Shown here one piece after another: positions 37,101-49,500 of a stretch of 64,000 bases of DNA. The notes under the pieces were generated by a model. The model was given only the letters and a program-made list of their open reading frames with translations. It made no database searches and was not told the DNA's origin. Made by a program: the position numbers and the translations under genes. Source of the DNA: Leuctra nigra (Eukaryota > Arthropoda > Insecta > Plecoptera > Leuctridae). Position 1 is the stretch's first letter; every line of letters begins with the position of its first letter. The stretch is taken from positions 11,064,316-11,128,315 of the forward strand of contig OW203768.1 in the NCBI GenBank assembly GCA_934045905.1, written 5' to 3'.

Positions 37101-40100
37101 CATTGTACCCAATCTTACAATGTTTCAGCCAAATCCTCCCATTGGTTAAAATTTAAAAAAATCTTTTATGTCATTTTTTAAATTTAAACTTGAACCGTAT
37201 GACTGATCAACTTAAAACTTTGCATGGTCATTGGGACTAACATTATCTGCATTTTTGACAATTTTCAGACTAATCTATGTTTAAATCCAAAAGTTATTGA
37301 CGTTTTACGGACATTTTGCGTGTTGGCTGTCAAATATCTCGAAAATGTTGATCACGGCTACTTCGACTCTTTATAGTTCCAAGGTAGTTAGAGTAGAAAC
37401 TTTCAAACGTATGAAACTGATATTCAACCATTCAACAGATCGATCTAATATTGTGTAAGTACACACACTTTTATCATATGAGTGGTCCCAGGTCTATTTT
37501 TTTTAAGAGATCCTGTGATTTTTGAATATTAACGAGGAACAGTTCAATCAGAAAGGTTCAAAATGTTCAAGCTTTGCATGGTTATTGGGACTAATGTTTT
37601 AGGACAATTTTGAGATTTTTATACTTGAGTCTGACGAAATTCAAGAATTATTGGCTTTTAATGATATTTTCGATAGACATAATTTCGGTTCGAGGTGTTG
37701 CGCCTGTCCGTGCTCGCTCATCAACGCGTTACACAGAGCGTTTTCCTAGTGAATAATTTTATTCGTTGGTTTCCCTTCCCTACCCTAAACTACCCTCGAC
37801 TACCCTTATTTCTACCCTCGTCTACCTTTACGTCATAAATCGAAAACGGATATACCGATTGCAATTAAATTATGTAATTATGTAGGAATAATGAATTAAA
37901 GACGACATTATTTTCGACCACCATTGTTAAAACCGGAAGTGACGTCATATATCGAAAACGGCTGTACCGATTGCAACTGAATAATGTAATTCCGTAGGAC
38001 TTATAATGAATTCAGGACAACATTATTTCTGGCCGCCATTTTTAAAACCGGAAGTGACGTCATTTATCGAAAACAGATGTACCGATTGCAACTAAATAAT
38101 GTAATTATGTTGCCCTTATATTTATGAATTCAATAGGGAATTCTCCTCAGTTTTTATTAAATTTTTAATAGATCCTCAGCTTCTAAAGAAATACAACAGT
38201 ATTTTTTAAATATTTTTAGATCTACTTGTTATCGAGTTATGTTAGTTCAAACTTTTGCTGTCTGAATGGAGATTTGAAACGACCATGCGCCATCTTTCCC
38301 AGCTGTGACGTCAGAACCTAGATAGCCAAGTGTCCTGCATGCAGTTCTCATTCGGTTCTAATGAATTTGATGCATGGATCTGATGGATCTAATGCATTTG
38401 AAGTGAACACAAACTTGATAAACACAGGGAAATTCCTCGTTTAGCCCTATCTTGGATGGTCTCACTGCCTATCATCTAGGTTCTGACGTCATCCAATCAC
38501 AGATCGCTGGGAGGCATTCAGAGCCCGCCAAATAAAATCATACTTTCAAGCCTCAATAACTATTGAAATACATTTATTTCAGAGACCTGTTATATACTGT
38601 TGGTCTTCCTGTAATATCTAGTATTGTATTTAATTAATTAAAAGTAAATTAAAATTTGAGGAGAATTCCCTATTGTTGACATTATTTTCGGCAGCAATTT
38701 CAAAACCGAAAGTGACGTCATAATATCGAAAAAGGCTGAACTGATTACAACCAAATTATGCAATTGTGTAGGACTTATAATTATGAATTCAAGACGACAT
38801 TTTTTTCGGCCGTTATTTCAAAACCGGAAGGGACGTCATATATCGAAAACAGCTGTACCAATTGTAACCAAATTATGCAATTAAGTAGGACTTACAATTA
38901 TGAATTCAAGACGACATTATTTTTTACCGCAATTTCAAAACCGGAAGTGACGTCATATATCGAAAACGGCTGCAGATATTGCAGCTTATTTATGCAATTA
39001 TGTTGCACTTATAATAATGAAATCAAGGCGGAAGTATTATCGGGCGCCATTTTTTAAACCGGAAGTGACGTCAGATATCGAAATGGCTGGACCGATTGTA
39101 ACGAAACTTAGGCAATTCTTCTTGGATAATCATTTTAAGCTTATACCAAATGCAACTTTTCTTAGCAACCAAATCGGTTAAGGCGTATTTTTTTAAAGTA
39201 ATCTAGTGGAGCGGTCGCTCCACGCCAGCCAAGTCGTACGGCGCGCGCACACTCTCATTTAAAAAGGCTGGAGCAACCCACTTTTACTGTAAGCATCAAA
39301 GTGGCATTTTCGGCCTACTGGATCTTAAAATTGGGAAATGTCACATTGTTGCGAAATATCTTAATTTCGAGCTATGGCCCACCCTACAACATATACCAAA
39401 TTTGGGAACAATAGGTTACGCCCTTTGCGCGCTAGAGGGCCGTGAAAACAGTGTTTTAGGGCGGTTTTCATAATAATAATAATAATAATCTCAGTAGTAG
39501 TCTCCTGGAATTCAAATCCGGTAACAAGGCCACAGCCTAAACGGCTGAACCGATTGATCTCACATTTTTACCACGTGTGCACTTTTGGCGTCTGATTTAA
39601 CCTTCACCCCATGAATTTTTTGTGCCGCCATTTTGAAACCGGAAGTGACGTCATATCTCAACAACGGCTAAACCGATTGGAGCGAAAACGATTCAGACGG
39701 TGAACTTTATGCATTATCAGTAGCAAAAGACTAAACATTTTGTTAACGAAACCGGAAATGACGTCATGAAATTTGAAATACATCGATTGGCATTTCGGCA
39801 ACAAAGGTTGATCCGATTATTTTGATATTTATGTAACGTATGCACTTCTGATATATCATTTGACTTGTTACAAAACCAACCGGAAGCCGCCATTGTTAAA
39901 CCGGAAGTGACATCATATCTTAATATTGGCTAAATAGATTTGAACGAAACCAGCGCCACACAATTTAGACGGGCAACTTTATGTTTTATCATCAGTAATA
40001 TTTGCAGTTTCTTATAGCAAAACCGGAAATGACGTTACACATTTTAAAAATCTCACAAATTTACATTTTGATACAATACATACTATTTGAGACAGCTTAT

Positions 40101-43100
40101 AATAACTTAATAAGATGTTATCATGTGTAAATTAAAATTCAAGGGGTCAGAGATTTCAGCCGCCATTTTGAAACCGGAAGTAACGTTGTATCTCGAAAAC
40201 TGGTATACCGATCAGTACGAAACTAGCGCCAAATGATTCGGAATGCCATCTTTATGGAATAGGAACAGTCAAAGTAGAATGTTTTTATTTATGAGCCCGG
40301 AAACGACGTCATTCAAATTTAAAAATTATTATATTCCCCATTCTATACAATGAATACATATTCAGAAAGCCTAAAATGATACATATTAATTGTATATATA
40401 AATTCTATGTGGCAGTGCAGTAAGTTTAGCAGCCATTTTGAAAACCGAAGTGTTATATGCCATATCTCGGAACTGGGTTGGCCGATTGGAATGAAACCTT
40501 TGCTATTCTTCACGAAAGACTATACATGAATATACAACAGATTTTCATTAGTAGTAACCAAATCGTAAATGGCGATTTTTTTAAAAGTATTTAGTAATTG
40601 TTTATTTCATATGCGTCACAAGTTGTAAATAATAAACTAAAAAAAGGAGTGATATCCCCATAAAAAACACTTCGTGTAAAAATACCAGCCAAGTCTCTTC
40701 AACTAAAAAAAATATATGAAATCTAAAAATTCTGCACTGAAAAGTATTGATATCAAAAAATTTGCCAAGTCAAAACTTTATTTGAAAATCAAAAAATACT
40801 TGGCGCATCGTTTTTTTAGGGCATTATAGGTATACTATGTATATGTATATTTCATGTATAATTTATAATTGGCTTATACTTCCAAGCTATTTATGTACAC
40901 GATGCGCCAAGTATTTTTTGATTTTCAAATAAAGTTTTGACTTAGCAAATTTTTTGATATCAATACTTTTCAGTGCAGAATTTTTAGATTTCATATATTT
41001 TTTTTTAGTTGAAGAGACTTGGCTGGTATTTTTACACGAAGTGTTTTTTATGGGGATTAGTCCTTCTTCCTCCGACATGTTTTACATGCTTTATGAATAA
41101 ACCAACAAAAGAAGTTATATCCCAGAAAAAAACACTCCGTGTAAAAAAGGCAGCCAAGTCAATTTAACAGTGCTATTCACCATATTAACAGTGCTATAAG
41201 AATATATATGAGCCCCCTACCTTGATATTTAATTCTGCCACCATATTACTATCTATAACAACATGAAATCTTTCTTCTATCGCCATTGACAAAACTAAAA
41301 TAGCAATTACTAAAAGTAGCTTGATTCATAGATACTGGCTCTAATAGAAAGAGGAAAATGTACCTACTTGTAAATTTCTGTCCACTTTTAGGATAGAATG
41401 ATGTCTTTAAAAAAACGATGCGCCAAGTCCTTTTGTAAAGTATTTCTCGGTGTTCATACTTTTATTTCAAAGATACGATTATTAAGATACGATTTTTGAT
41501 ATCACTCCTTTTCAGTCTTGATTTTTTTTAAAGTAAATAGACTTGGCTGCCTTTTTTACACGGAGTGTTTTTTTCTGGGTACGAGATACTGGCTGAGAAA
41601 TGTACATGTTGGGCAATACTTACTGCCCATGACACGGCATATACCAGGATGGAGGCTGCTATAGCCAGACCGATGTTCTCCACGAAAAAGGAAGCACTCG
41701 CCCATTGGTAAAAGGGCCAAAAAACTAAAAACGAAGAGAGAAATGTACATTTTAATAATTTCAATTTCAATTCTATGAGAATGCACTTAATTCTGGTTTG
41801 GAATTTGGTAAGGAGTTACAGGCTATATGGATTGTCAACTTCTGCACTTCTGCAATGCAATATACCTGGTTACTATAGGTAACATATCTCTATGTTGTTT
41901 ATTTCACTGATTCACAAACATTTTTTTATTTTTTTATTTGTCACACAAGAAATACAAACATATACATAAATGCAACATAAAGAATTCCTACAAGCTCCAG
42001 AGGAGCTTATCTGTAGGGTGAACAAAAGAAATTGCATCAATTACAAATTGCATCCGAGAGAATAATAGGTACATAAACAATAAACAATAAACAATAAGTA
42101 ATAACTATACATGTCAAAAACCAGGTCAAAACAGTTGCGATCAAACATTACATAATAATACACAATTTTGTTATGGGAGAAATATAAATACAAAAATATT
42201 ACAATGGATGAAATTTCAATAGAAATTTGATAATAGAATTTATTTTAAATGAAATTATATCAAGAAATATAAGATTACTGAGATTTAGGCCAGCTCTGAC
42301 GTCTTATACAGTTTCCCTATAGGATCAGAGTGCCTATTCGAGACATGCGGAATTGCGCCACTGCACAAAGGATTCAGATGAATTAACTTGAAGAAACGAA
42401 AGATTTTACACGACTTTGCATTGTCCAAAATGTTCGCATTCGATCGTCGAAATGTTTCGATCGGGATGTGCGTTTTTAATTCGCCGTTTCCTTCTTAACA
42501 CCATCCTAAGAGAGTGATAACTGAATCTTCCATCAACATTGCCATACTTACTACGGAATTCATTATATGAAATATTCTTATCGGCCACCAACAGCATTAA
42601 AACACCGCATGAGAGCGTGATGTTAACGCCAATGCCCTGTTAAGAAAAGTGAAAACATTCTTATATTATATTGAAACAGTGATGAGTGGTCGTGGACTAT
42701 TTAAAAGGTTTCGGTAGGGTACAGGGGATGAAATTAAAAAAATCACAGGAAATATGGTTCCAAATTTTAACCAATGATGTGGCTGAAATTTGTAAGATTG
42801 AGGATAATGTTGATCGTAATGATATGTCAAAAATTTAAATTGATCGGAACAACCAATCGAAAGATTTTTTTTATAATTGGAACAAATCAAAAGATTTCAA
42901 GAAAATGTGCGTCTGCAACGTCCAGAAATGTTCCGTACATGTGTTCAAAATTTCAGCTCGATCGAAGAAAAACTCTGACCTGTATACCCCAAAAGAACCA
43001 AGAGGAGTCGTTCGCTTCCCTCGCTAAATAATTGATGGGGTTTGGATTGATTGAACAACTAAAAATCTGATCAGGTAAACGAAGGAAAATTAAACATCGG

Positions 43101-43343
43101 TGTGATCTTCTTTCATTTACCGTGGTTGGGATTCTATAAATGCAAAGCGATGAGATGTTGCCATAAGCTTTATACAGATTGCCATTCCTCAATCGTAGTT
43201 AGTTGTAGAATCGCAACCCTGATCAGATATTTAGTCACGCGGTCCACAATTCCCACTTGGTTTCTTGATCTTACCACAAGAAGAAAGCCGATTTTGGCGG
43301 CAGTGAACTTAGGACCAACACCATATCGAGTGGGAGCTTGCAT
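34148..43343 (-). CDS. T6: four-helix membrane protein, five exons, 199 aa
   Basis: Minus-strand exons: E1 43275-43343 (ATG at 43343), E2 42552-42636, E3 41624-41724, E4 35221-35440, E5 34148-34272 (stop TAA at 34148). They total 600 nt and are in frame, with phases 0, 1, 0, 1. E1 (MQAPTRYGVGPKFTAAKIG) lacks Cys. E2 carries the end of helix 1 and a 15-residue loop. E3 has FWPFYQWAS then ENIGLAIAASILV (helix 2). E4 begins KPRGMEASPG, the subgroup signature, then helix 3 (QLVVAVVALALYLAD) and helix 4. E5 gives STVPVYRYYDSIQP and a proline/glutamine tail ending RPRTPQDA. E5 has a short insert (GQFASPQ) that T7-T9 lack. Intron 3 is 6.2 kb and packed with repeats. Confidence 0.84.
34625..35170. 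repeat. Dispersed GAGCGAGC-end repeat, copy R1 (T6 intron 4)
   Basis: Begins near GTAACGCGTTGATGAGCGAGC and ends GTGGGGACGCTCGCTATGCT. The interior has repeated phrases such as CAAAATTTCAAATTGATCGG and ATGGGAGGATTTGGCTGAAA. Related copies: 35465-36015, 36834-37750 (inverted), 54727-55318 and 63130-63765 (inverted). Confidence 0.65.
35465..36015. repeat. Dispersed GAGCGAGC-end repeat, copy R2 (T6 intron 3)
   Basis: Same family and orientation as R1. It contains CAACACCTCGAACTGAAATT near its start and CATAAGAGTACCGTGGTGAC near its end. The 103-codon ORF inside has no recognisable domain. Confidence 0.65.
36450..36749. mobile_element. TIR element (MITE), 300 bp, ATAC target duplication
   Basis: Ends CCTGTTCACACTTAGAATTCG and ATCGAATCCTCAGTGTGAACAGG are inverted copies. 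ATAC flanks both sides (36446-36449 and 36750-36753). The interior has several GATCATGATC-type inverted words. It lies in T6 intron 3. Confidence 0.8.
36834..37750. repeat. Dispersed GAGCGAGC-end repeat, copy R3, inverted, with poly(T)
   Basis: The reverse orientation of R1/R2: it starts GAGCGAGCGTAGCGAGCGTC and ends CTCATCAACGCGTTACACAG. A T-tract of over 20 bases (about 36890-36913) follows CTCTGTGTGTG. With R2 it forms a long inverted pair in the same intron. Confidence 0.65.
37830..39180. repeat. Tandem 115-118 bp monomers with an ETS/CRE-like motif
   Basis: Monomers carry ACCGGAAGTGACGTCAT followed by ATATCGAAAACGGCTG. Motif starts at 37932, 38047, 38705 (variant), 38823 (variant), 38940 and 39058 give spacings of 115, 118, 117 and 118 bp. 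A TIR element (38132-38674) interrupts the array. The 99-codon ORF at 38758-39057 simply reads through three monomers and shows an internally repeated peptide; I do not treat it as a gene. Confidence 0.75.
38132..38674. mobile_element. TIR element inserted in the CRE-monomer array
   Basis: Ends AATAGGGAATTCTCCTCA and TGAGGAGAATTCCCTATT are perfect 18-base inverted copies. The broken monomer resumes on the right side with GTTGACATTATTTTCGG, which shows that the element came after the array. It encodes no protein that I can see. Confidence 0.78.
39201..41055. mobile_element. Composite hairpin-CRE-palindrome element, copy B (T6 intron 3)
   Basis: Left end ATCTAGTGGAGCGGTCGCTC (hairpin). The body has several ETS/CRE monomers (for example 39638-39654). 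The right palindrome has arms 40656-40810 and 40900-41055, starting CCCCATAAAAAACACTTCG. It is longer than copies A and C because its body holds more monomers. The central spacer has the same orientation as in copy A. A minus-strand 63-codon ORF at the right end is palindrome-derived. Confidence 0.7.
41121..41579. mobile_element. Related foldback element, copy D
   Basis: Ends CCCAGAAAAAAACACTCCG and CGGAGTGTTTTTTTCTGGG are inverted. It shares the GATGCGCCAAGT and CAGCCAAGTC words with the composite element's palindrome, but its left arm has diverged and it lacks the CRE body. It sits 65 bases from copy B and just before T6 exon 3. Confidence 0.65.
41925..42330. other. AT-rich block with CTCCAGAGGAGCTTATCTGT, possible retroelement 3' end
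   Basis: A T-rich start, then ACAAGCTCCAGAGGAGCTTA and repeats of AAACAATAAACAATAAACAA. It resembles the 3' tail of a short retroelement, but I cannot place it. No protein is seen. It lies in T6 intron 2. Confidence 0.3.
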
Positions 43344-43474
43344 TGAATAAACAGAGAATTTTGATTCGGGATTTAGTCCTGGACAAATCCCAAATATATG
43401 TGTGAGTGAAAATTGTTGCCTTGTATACGACGCCTTTTTCACATGTTTTATGATCAAAATAAAAATTGTTACTA

Positions 43475-44081
43475 AGGTCCTAGGGGGGAATAAGGCCCAG
43501 TGGGGAACAAGGCCCACTCTAAATATCTCAGGAGTCTGAAATCTGGGGCACAATTTATGAATCCTCGTTTGTAAAGTACCACTAGTTTGGTGTGTTAGCG
43601 AAGTTTTGTGTCGATAGTCCAAACCGTTTTGAAACCAGACTAAGAAAAATGAGAAAAATGATGAAGATGGTGATTTCTTTGTCTAAATTCTGTCACCGAG
43701 TCGTGGCTGTGCGATATGCGGAAATGAACTGTTATGAAAGCATATGAATGTGCATAGATTGTCATATTTGCTATCATTATGAATGTGTGGGCTTGAAGAC
43801 AGATGATGGGGATGATTGTATATGGGCTCAACATTCTGATTAGTGGTTTACTATAGGAGGGCCTTGTTCCCCACACATGAGGGGAACAAGGCCCACAGGT
43901 AAACTTTTTTTCAAGGTCAATTTTTATACTATTAGAATAATTATGTTTGGTCAAATTCAATATCAACTTGACCACAATAGATCAATGGTCAATATTAACT
44001 TGTGTTTGCACATTATTTGTGCGTCCATTCCAAAATATCTATCAAAACAATTAAGGTGGGCCTTATTCCCCCCTAGGACCT
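43475..44081. mobile_element. TIR element (MITE) with TA target duplication upstream of T6
   Basis: Ends AGGTCCTAGGGGGGAATAAG and CTTATTCCCCCCTAGGACCT are perfect inverted copies, flanked by TA on both sides as in Tc1/mariner-type elements. The interior has another inverted pair (GGCCTTGTTCCCC/GGGGAACAAGGCC). ORFs of 111 and 150 codons cross it; they are palindrome-driven and carry no domain I recognise. Confidence 0.78.
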
Positions 44082-44082
44082 T

Positions 44083-45690
44083 ATAATTTGTTCTTATTTT
44101 CATTACAATAAAATAAAATAATGAAAGAAAATATTAACAATTGAATTGGAGTGCTATATTGACGAGGAAATATTCCCTTAATTGAACCACCATTGGTTAC
44201 TGGGCTACACCTACATTTATGTCATAAGTTATGATGTGACGAAATAATACTAACATGGTGGGAGATAGGACAAACCTCTTTATGATATCATAACTTGGAG
44301 TTATGACGTGATAACTATTTCAAGAATAGGCCCACAGGATGTCTATCTATTCTAGAACGATTTTCCAATTCCATTCTGGTGGAATTCAGTCACGGCCATA
44401 AGGATTAACATTGCATGGAATTGAATTCTAGTGGAATAGAGGGTCCCGTCATGTATAACATGACCAATGCGCACCAGTGAGGTATGCATAAATATTAAAT
44501 ATAAAAAGACAGCAATATTTGTCAGCAGATTGTGCGTCGTTAATACACACGTTACGTAATTAACAGACCAAATGCCCAACAAAATACGTAAATGAGGTAC
44601 GAAGGAAGGCAATTTAATCATACCTATTATGGTAAATCAATTACATAAGTCTTCAAATGTAAACCATGACCATGAGTATTATTAGTAAGAAAATTAAGAA
44701 AATGTATAGTGTCATAATGCGCCGTTAAAATATAGGTGAAGTTGATATCGTGACCCGATACACACAACACATTCTTTATTTGTGATACCAATTCATAGTT
44801 TGCACGTGACATCATCTCATTGTTGAGAGGCCATATTGGTGTAACGTGTCAGAACGGCTGTCAATCTGTGTTTCGGTATTGTGGTGATATAATGGTTACC
44901 TGGCAATAAACTGCAGAAGAAATTCTTATGGGTATAAAACCACCTCATATACCAAATATCTTTGATTAACCGCTTATAATTAGCATTAATCGACTTGACA
45001 TCTGTAAAATGGTTGAAATTTACTTTTTTACATTGTTGATGAAAAACAAATGAAGCTCGTGCAAACTATGAATGCATGGTGAGCTTCATTATAACCGTTT
45101 CTCTGAGGTCAGAGGTAGGTATAAGAGCGGAAGGTCATATGTTTTTGATTTCTCAGTGCACACTTTTGGAATGGTAATCAAGCTCTATAAGTACCTACCA
45201 TTGGACTGATGTTAACAAATACAGTTATATTGAAGTATAGGTACCCTTACAGAAGGCCCCTGTCACCATTACAAATATGATTGGATGAAGAATTCAGCTC
45301 AGAATTACTGGTTATTGAGATCACTTTAAGAATCATTAAAATTGACTTCCGCCCATCTGCCTCTAAGGTACCTATCAGTATGCAATGTAAAAATTAAGCA
45401 TTGATGTTTAAAACATTACCAACAGTAACTTGACGTCGTTTACATGACTCAATACACACCACTCTTAGTAAATAAGAAACGAAGGAAAATTATTTCCCAA
45501 GAAAATGTATAATATAACTCCATCGACTTAGGTTTGATCATGTTCACGGCCTACGAAATTCAGAGCAAGAGAAAATAAGAAAAATAACATTTGAAGTTTC
45601 TTGCCGAGATGACGTTTTTAATGTCATGTGCTGGTTTAGACAGTATTAGTATCTTATTATGAATTTATTATAATTACAAAAGGATAAGGT
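44083..45690. other. T6-T7 intergenic DNA without recognisable genes
   Basis: Short ORFs only (up to 89 codons), with no domain, no family exon and no conserved splice pattern. A small inverted repeat with TAAGTTATGATGTGACG and its partner occurs at about 44220-44315. Confidence 0.5.
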
Positions 45691-45696
45691 GCTCGT

Positions 45697-46210
45697 CTTA
45701 GGTGAGTTTCGGTTATTAATTTATTCATAAAAGGCAGAAGATGTAATTTTAGACATGATGGCAATAAAACGCCTCCATCTTAGTTATAGTTTTCAATAAA
45801 TATCAATGTCAAATCGAAGCGCGCAACCGTTCCTGACAGACAGACAGACAGACAGACAGACACACAGACAGAACTGGGTAACTATAAGTAAGATTGGAAA
45901 TTTAAAAGTTCTAGAATAGGACCCCAGGGGGGTTATTCATAATTCTCTTGTCGTCTCGTATCAATTGATACGGCGTCACTACCGTGTTAAATAGATAGCA
46001 CTCCAGTGTGCAGTGAGCCCATATCACGTGAAACGAGACGACAAGGGAATTTAGAATCGCCCTCCAGGACTGTCTGTCTGATCGTCAGGAAAGCCGGCGC
46101 GCGCATTCGCTCATTTGAATTCAATGTGGACGCTTTTATTGCCAATCATATCTAAAATTACGTCTTCTGTTGTCAGTGAATAATAAAATAATTCAAACTC
46201 ACCTAAGACT
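45697..46210. repeat. Inverted repeat bracketing a MITE, with (GACA)n
   Basis: TCTTAGGTGAGTTT... at 45697 and on to CCTGACAGACAGACAG pairs with its reverse complement ending GTTTGAATTATTTTATTATT near 46200. Both arms include GAAGAYGTAATTTTAGA and GGCAATAAAA. The spacer holds the CAGA microsatellite (45834-45872) and a MITE. The right arm is the 3' flank shared with T8 and T9; the left arm is an extra inverted copy. Confidence 0.65.
45927..46065. mobile_element. Short TIR element (139 bp)
   Basis: GGGGGGTTATTCATAATTCT followed by CTTGTCGTCTCG is inverted at the right end (CGAGACGACAAGGGAATT...CGCCCTCC). No coding capacity. Confidence 0.65.
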
Positions 46211-46450
46211 CACTCAATATCAATTTGTGTTTGTAACAAATCTATGATAACAATCTAACGCCATTGCCAACAAATTTCAAACGTTAAATATCATAACTAT
46301 TTCCTGCTCGAACTTGAAAACATCCGACAGATTTCTTATCAATGGCAATTTAATTACTTCAAAATTACTTCTTAATTACTTCAAAATTACGTGACACGAT
46401 CATAATAAATCTGTAATTAAACTGAATAAATCTAGCTTTGAATAATTTTG

Positions 46451-46456
46451 TTTATT
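46451..46456 (-). promoter_or_regulatory. T7 poly(A) signal AATAAA
   Basis: AATAAA on the minus strand, 85 bases past the T7 stop, within a 3' flank that is shared with T8 and T9. Confidence 0.55.
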
Positions 46457-46540
46457 AGAATCATAGAGCTACATAGCTAAACATGTGTAAATCCCTGTAT
46501 ACAATAATATTTGTAATGATTTGGACTGAGGATGACACTT

Positions 46541-49500
46541 TCACGCATCCTGAGGCGTTCTTGGTCTTTCTTGTTGACGATAAACTGCCATTGGTCGAAA
46601 ACTGTTATAGTACAGATAGACAGGTGCAGTGCAACCTAACAAACAACCTGCAACAATAAGAACAAGATATTTTATACCAGTGTGTTGAAGTAGTCACCGC
46701 AAATTAGTTCCTACAATATTTGGGATTTATTATGTAGTATTTGATAACTGAGAGCTGGAACAAGAACGAGTCAAATCATCAAAACTCTTTTTTTATATTC
46801 AAGGTCGAAGTGGGTCAAGCATTTGAAACACTTTAGAGTCACTTTGAATCACCTCTTGGACCAAGAGATCGAGCATGCTAAAAATGAAAAGTTAAACCAT
46901 AGTTAAACTCGAGGTTAAACTAACAGGATAGTAATGAATCTCTTTAATTCATTCAAAACTAAAATTGGGGTGATCCGTTATTTCGATTGACCTGGAAGGC
47001 AAAAAGAGCATACACAAAACAACATCTTTCAAAATAAGTCTAGCTTAATTAATATGGATGCAATACATACTGAAAGTTAAGACAATGACTTACAGTATAT
47101 AATGAGACTAATTACGAGCCAGCAGATGCCACTGTAGAGGCGATTCAAGTAACTATGCCTATCATTCATTATGTCGACTGTATGCTGAATGCCGTATGCC
47201 CTATTTGGCATTTCATTGTAATACAGGTGCGATGCCATGGCGAAGACAGCGACCAGACACTGGGAGGTGGAGCTGAACACGTTGTAGATGACGAAGTAGA
47301 ACAGACCTTGGGGTGACGCTTCCACGCCGTCGGGTTTCTGTAACATAAACAACGACAGAGCAGTGACTGGAACCCGACGTCTATACAATATTCTCTTCTG
47401 GAACCGGAGCCGGTACCGGAAGCGGAAAGATCCTTTTTTTTTATAGGAACCGGAACCGGAACACATATTATTTTTTTAGGTGGAACCGGAACCCTTAGTT
47501 ACATTTAACTTTATTTGATTGGAAGGGTTCTAATCAGTTCCATCAAATTCAGACAATAATTCTTTTTTTTAATCGATTTTTAGGAACTTACATGCTCTGA
47601 AATTTCTAGCATTTATTTGACTCGGTGATCATTTATTTGAGAAACTGTAAATGGTAGTAAATAATTTCATATTTGAACGGCAATGAAGTACAAATTCGAT
47701 GAAATTAAGAACCCTTATGGAACCGTTATGGAACCCGAACCGGAATGGGAACCGCTATTTTATTATTTCCAGAAACCGGAACAGATATTTTTAAAAACTT
47801 GGAACCGGTACCGGAACCGGAATCGATATTCATTTGGGTTCCAGTTCCTGCCATAGTGTCATCACTTTAGTCCAGAGTCTAAATGGTTTGATCCAAGGTG
47901 TTTATACAAGTGGTTGACAAGGTGGACCAGTGACAGGAGTTTGGCGCTGTAAAGTGTTTCTGGCTGTGACGTCATTCTTAGACCGAGCGAGAGCAGCAGG
48001 CAGCTTGGAGCCGCGCAAAACAGGAGCCGTATTCGAATAACCAAGTTTAGTCACCATCCGTCTGCACATCCATTTGCTCGTTGTAATCCACATGACATAT
48101 AGATAACCATTACTAAAACCCGAAAAAACTGAGTGCGAAGGCACACGAAAAAATAAAATATGTGATGAAAAACCAACACAAGAAATCTTTAGTTTCTAAT
48201 AAACTTCGCGTTATTTCCGAAATTAATTGAAATCAAAATTTAAAAAAGGTTGCTAATTACATAATAAACACAATGCAGATGAGATTGTCAAAAATTATTT
48301 TGATAATATTTTACGTGAGTTGACCGAGAGTGATGTGATCGGAACAAAACTAGTGCCAAACGATTCGGACGGTCTTTATAAAATATCAATAGTCGACATA
48401 GAAATGTACTATTACCGAAACCGGAAATTTCGTCATAAAATTGCCAAATCTGACTAAAATCATCTGGTCCACAAAATCTCCGCTTCAACTAGCGCAGCTC
48501 CATAGGCTGTTCTCCGCTATAGGAGAAGATTTAGTGGACCTTGAGAAGGATTCAGAAGGTTTATTTCATTTATAGATACACATTTTAGGTGGCAGTGACG
48601 GAGTTCACTCTCTGTGGGCTTCTTACAGTCTGTTTTTTTACTGTATGAACTCTCACCAGATGGAGCCACAGTCAGTTGTTCTGCTAGGCCGAGAAAGACT
48701 TCATTGCGCGCTCACCTTGCAATGTTGTCTTTCTCGGCCTTACAGAACAACTGACGGTGTCTCGGTCTGTAGAGAGTTCAAACATAGGAAAAACGAACTG
48801 TATCATGTGTAATTGGAAAATTACAAATAAAAAAACTGTGTGAAAAGACACGGTCACAATCACATAATGCCGGATAACATTTTAGTAGTCATGTGTTGCG
48901 CAATACTTACTGCGCAATACACGGCTGAGACCAGGATGGAGGCTGCGATAATCAGACCGATGTTATCCAGAAGAAAAGCAATAGTCGCCCAATCGGGAAA
49001 GGGCCATAAATCTAGTGGCAAAGAGAAAAATGTACACTATAGTAATTTCAATTTCAATTCTATAAGAATGTATGTATACCTATCTGGTTATTTGAAAGTT
49101 ATATCGCGGGTCAAAGATTGGTACGGAGTGCAGATGTCAAAGTCTGCTTAATTCATACTTCCACGGCCACGAAGACTTGTATGACCCATGGGCAATACAT
49201 GACATGAAACGGATGTATGTCATGTAGCAAACGGAAGAGAGTAGGGCGAATGCTGCAAGAGCGAGCGATTTTGGTGCTTTTTGTAGACACTTTTTGCGAT
49301 ACGATTGGAGACGAAATGGGTAGACCAAATTATTTGACATTTTAATCGTGATAAGATGAAAGACAAACTTAGGGTTATCCCTTGGTACATTTTTAATTTT
49401 TTGTTTCGTTAATTAGTAATAATTAAAGATTTTGGGTGAAAAATTAACTATTTTCTTGTCTCCCTGTGCGCAGTATAAAATTAACTTTCAAAAATGTGCC

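Noticed and set aside
38758..39057. 99-codon plus-strand ORF with internal peptide repeat
   Set aside because: It is a by-product of three 115-118 bp monomers with a chance open frame. The neighbouring monomers are closed.
43170..43622. 150-codon minus-strand ORF
   Set aside because: It joins the end of a TA-flanked MITE to T6 exon 1 and runs into intron 1. Only the 23 codons at 43275-43343 belong to the gene.
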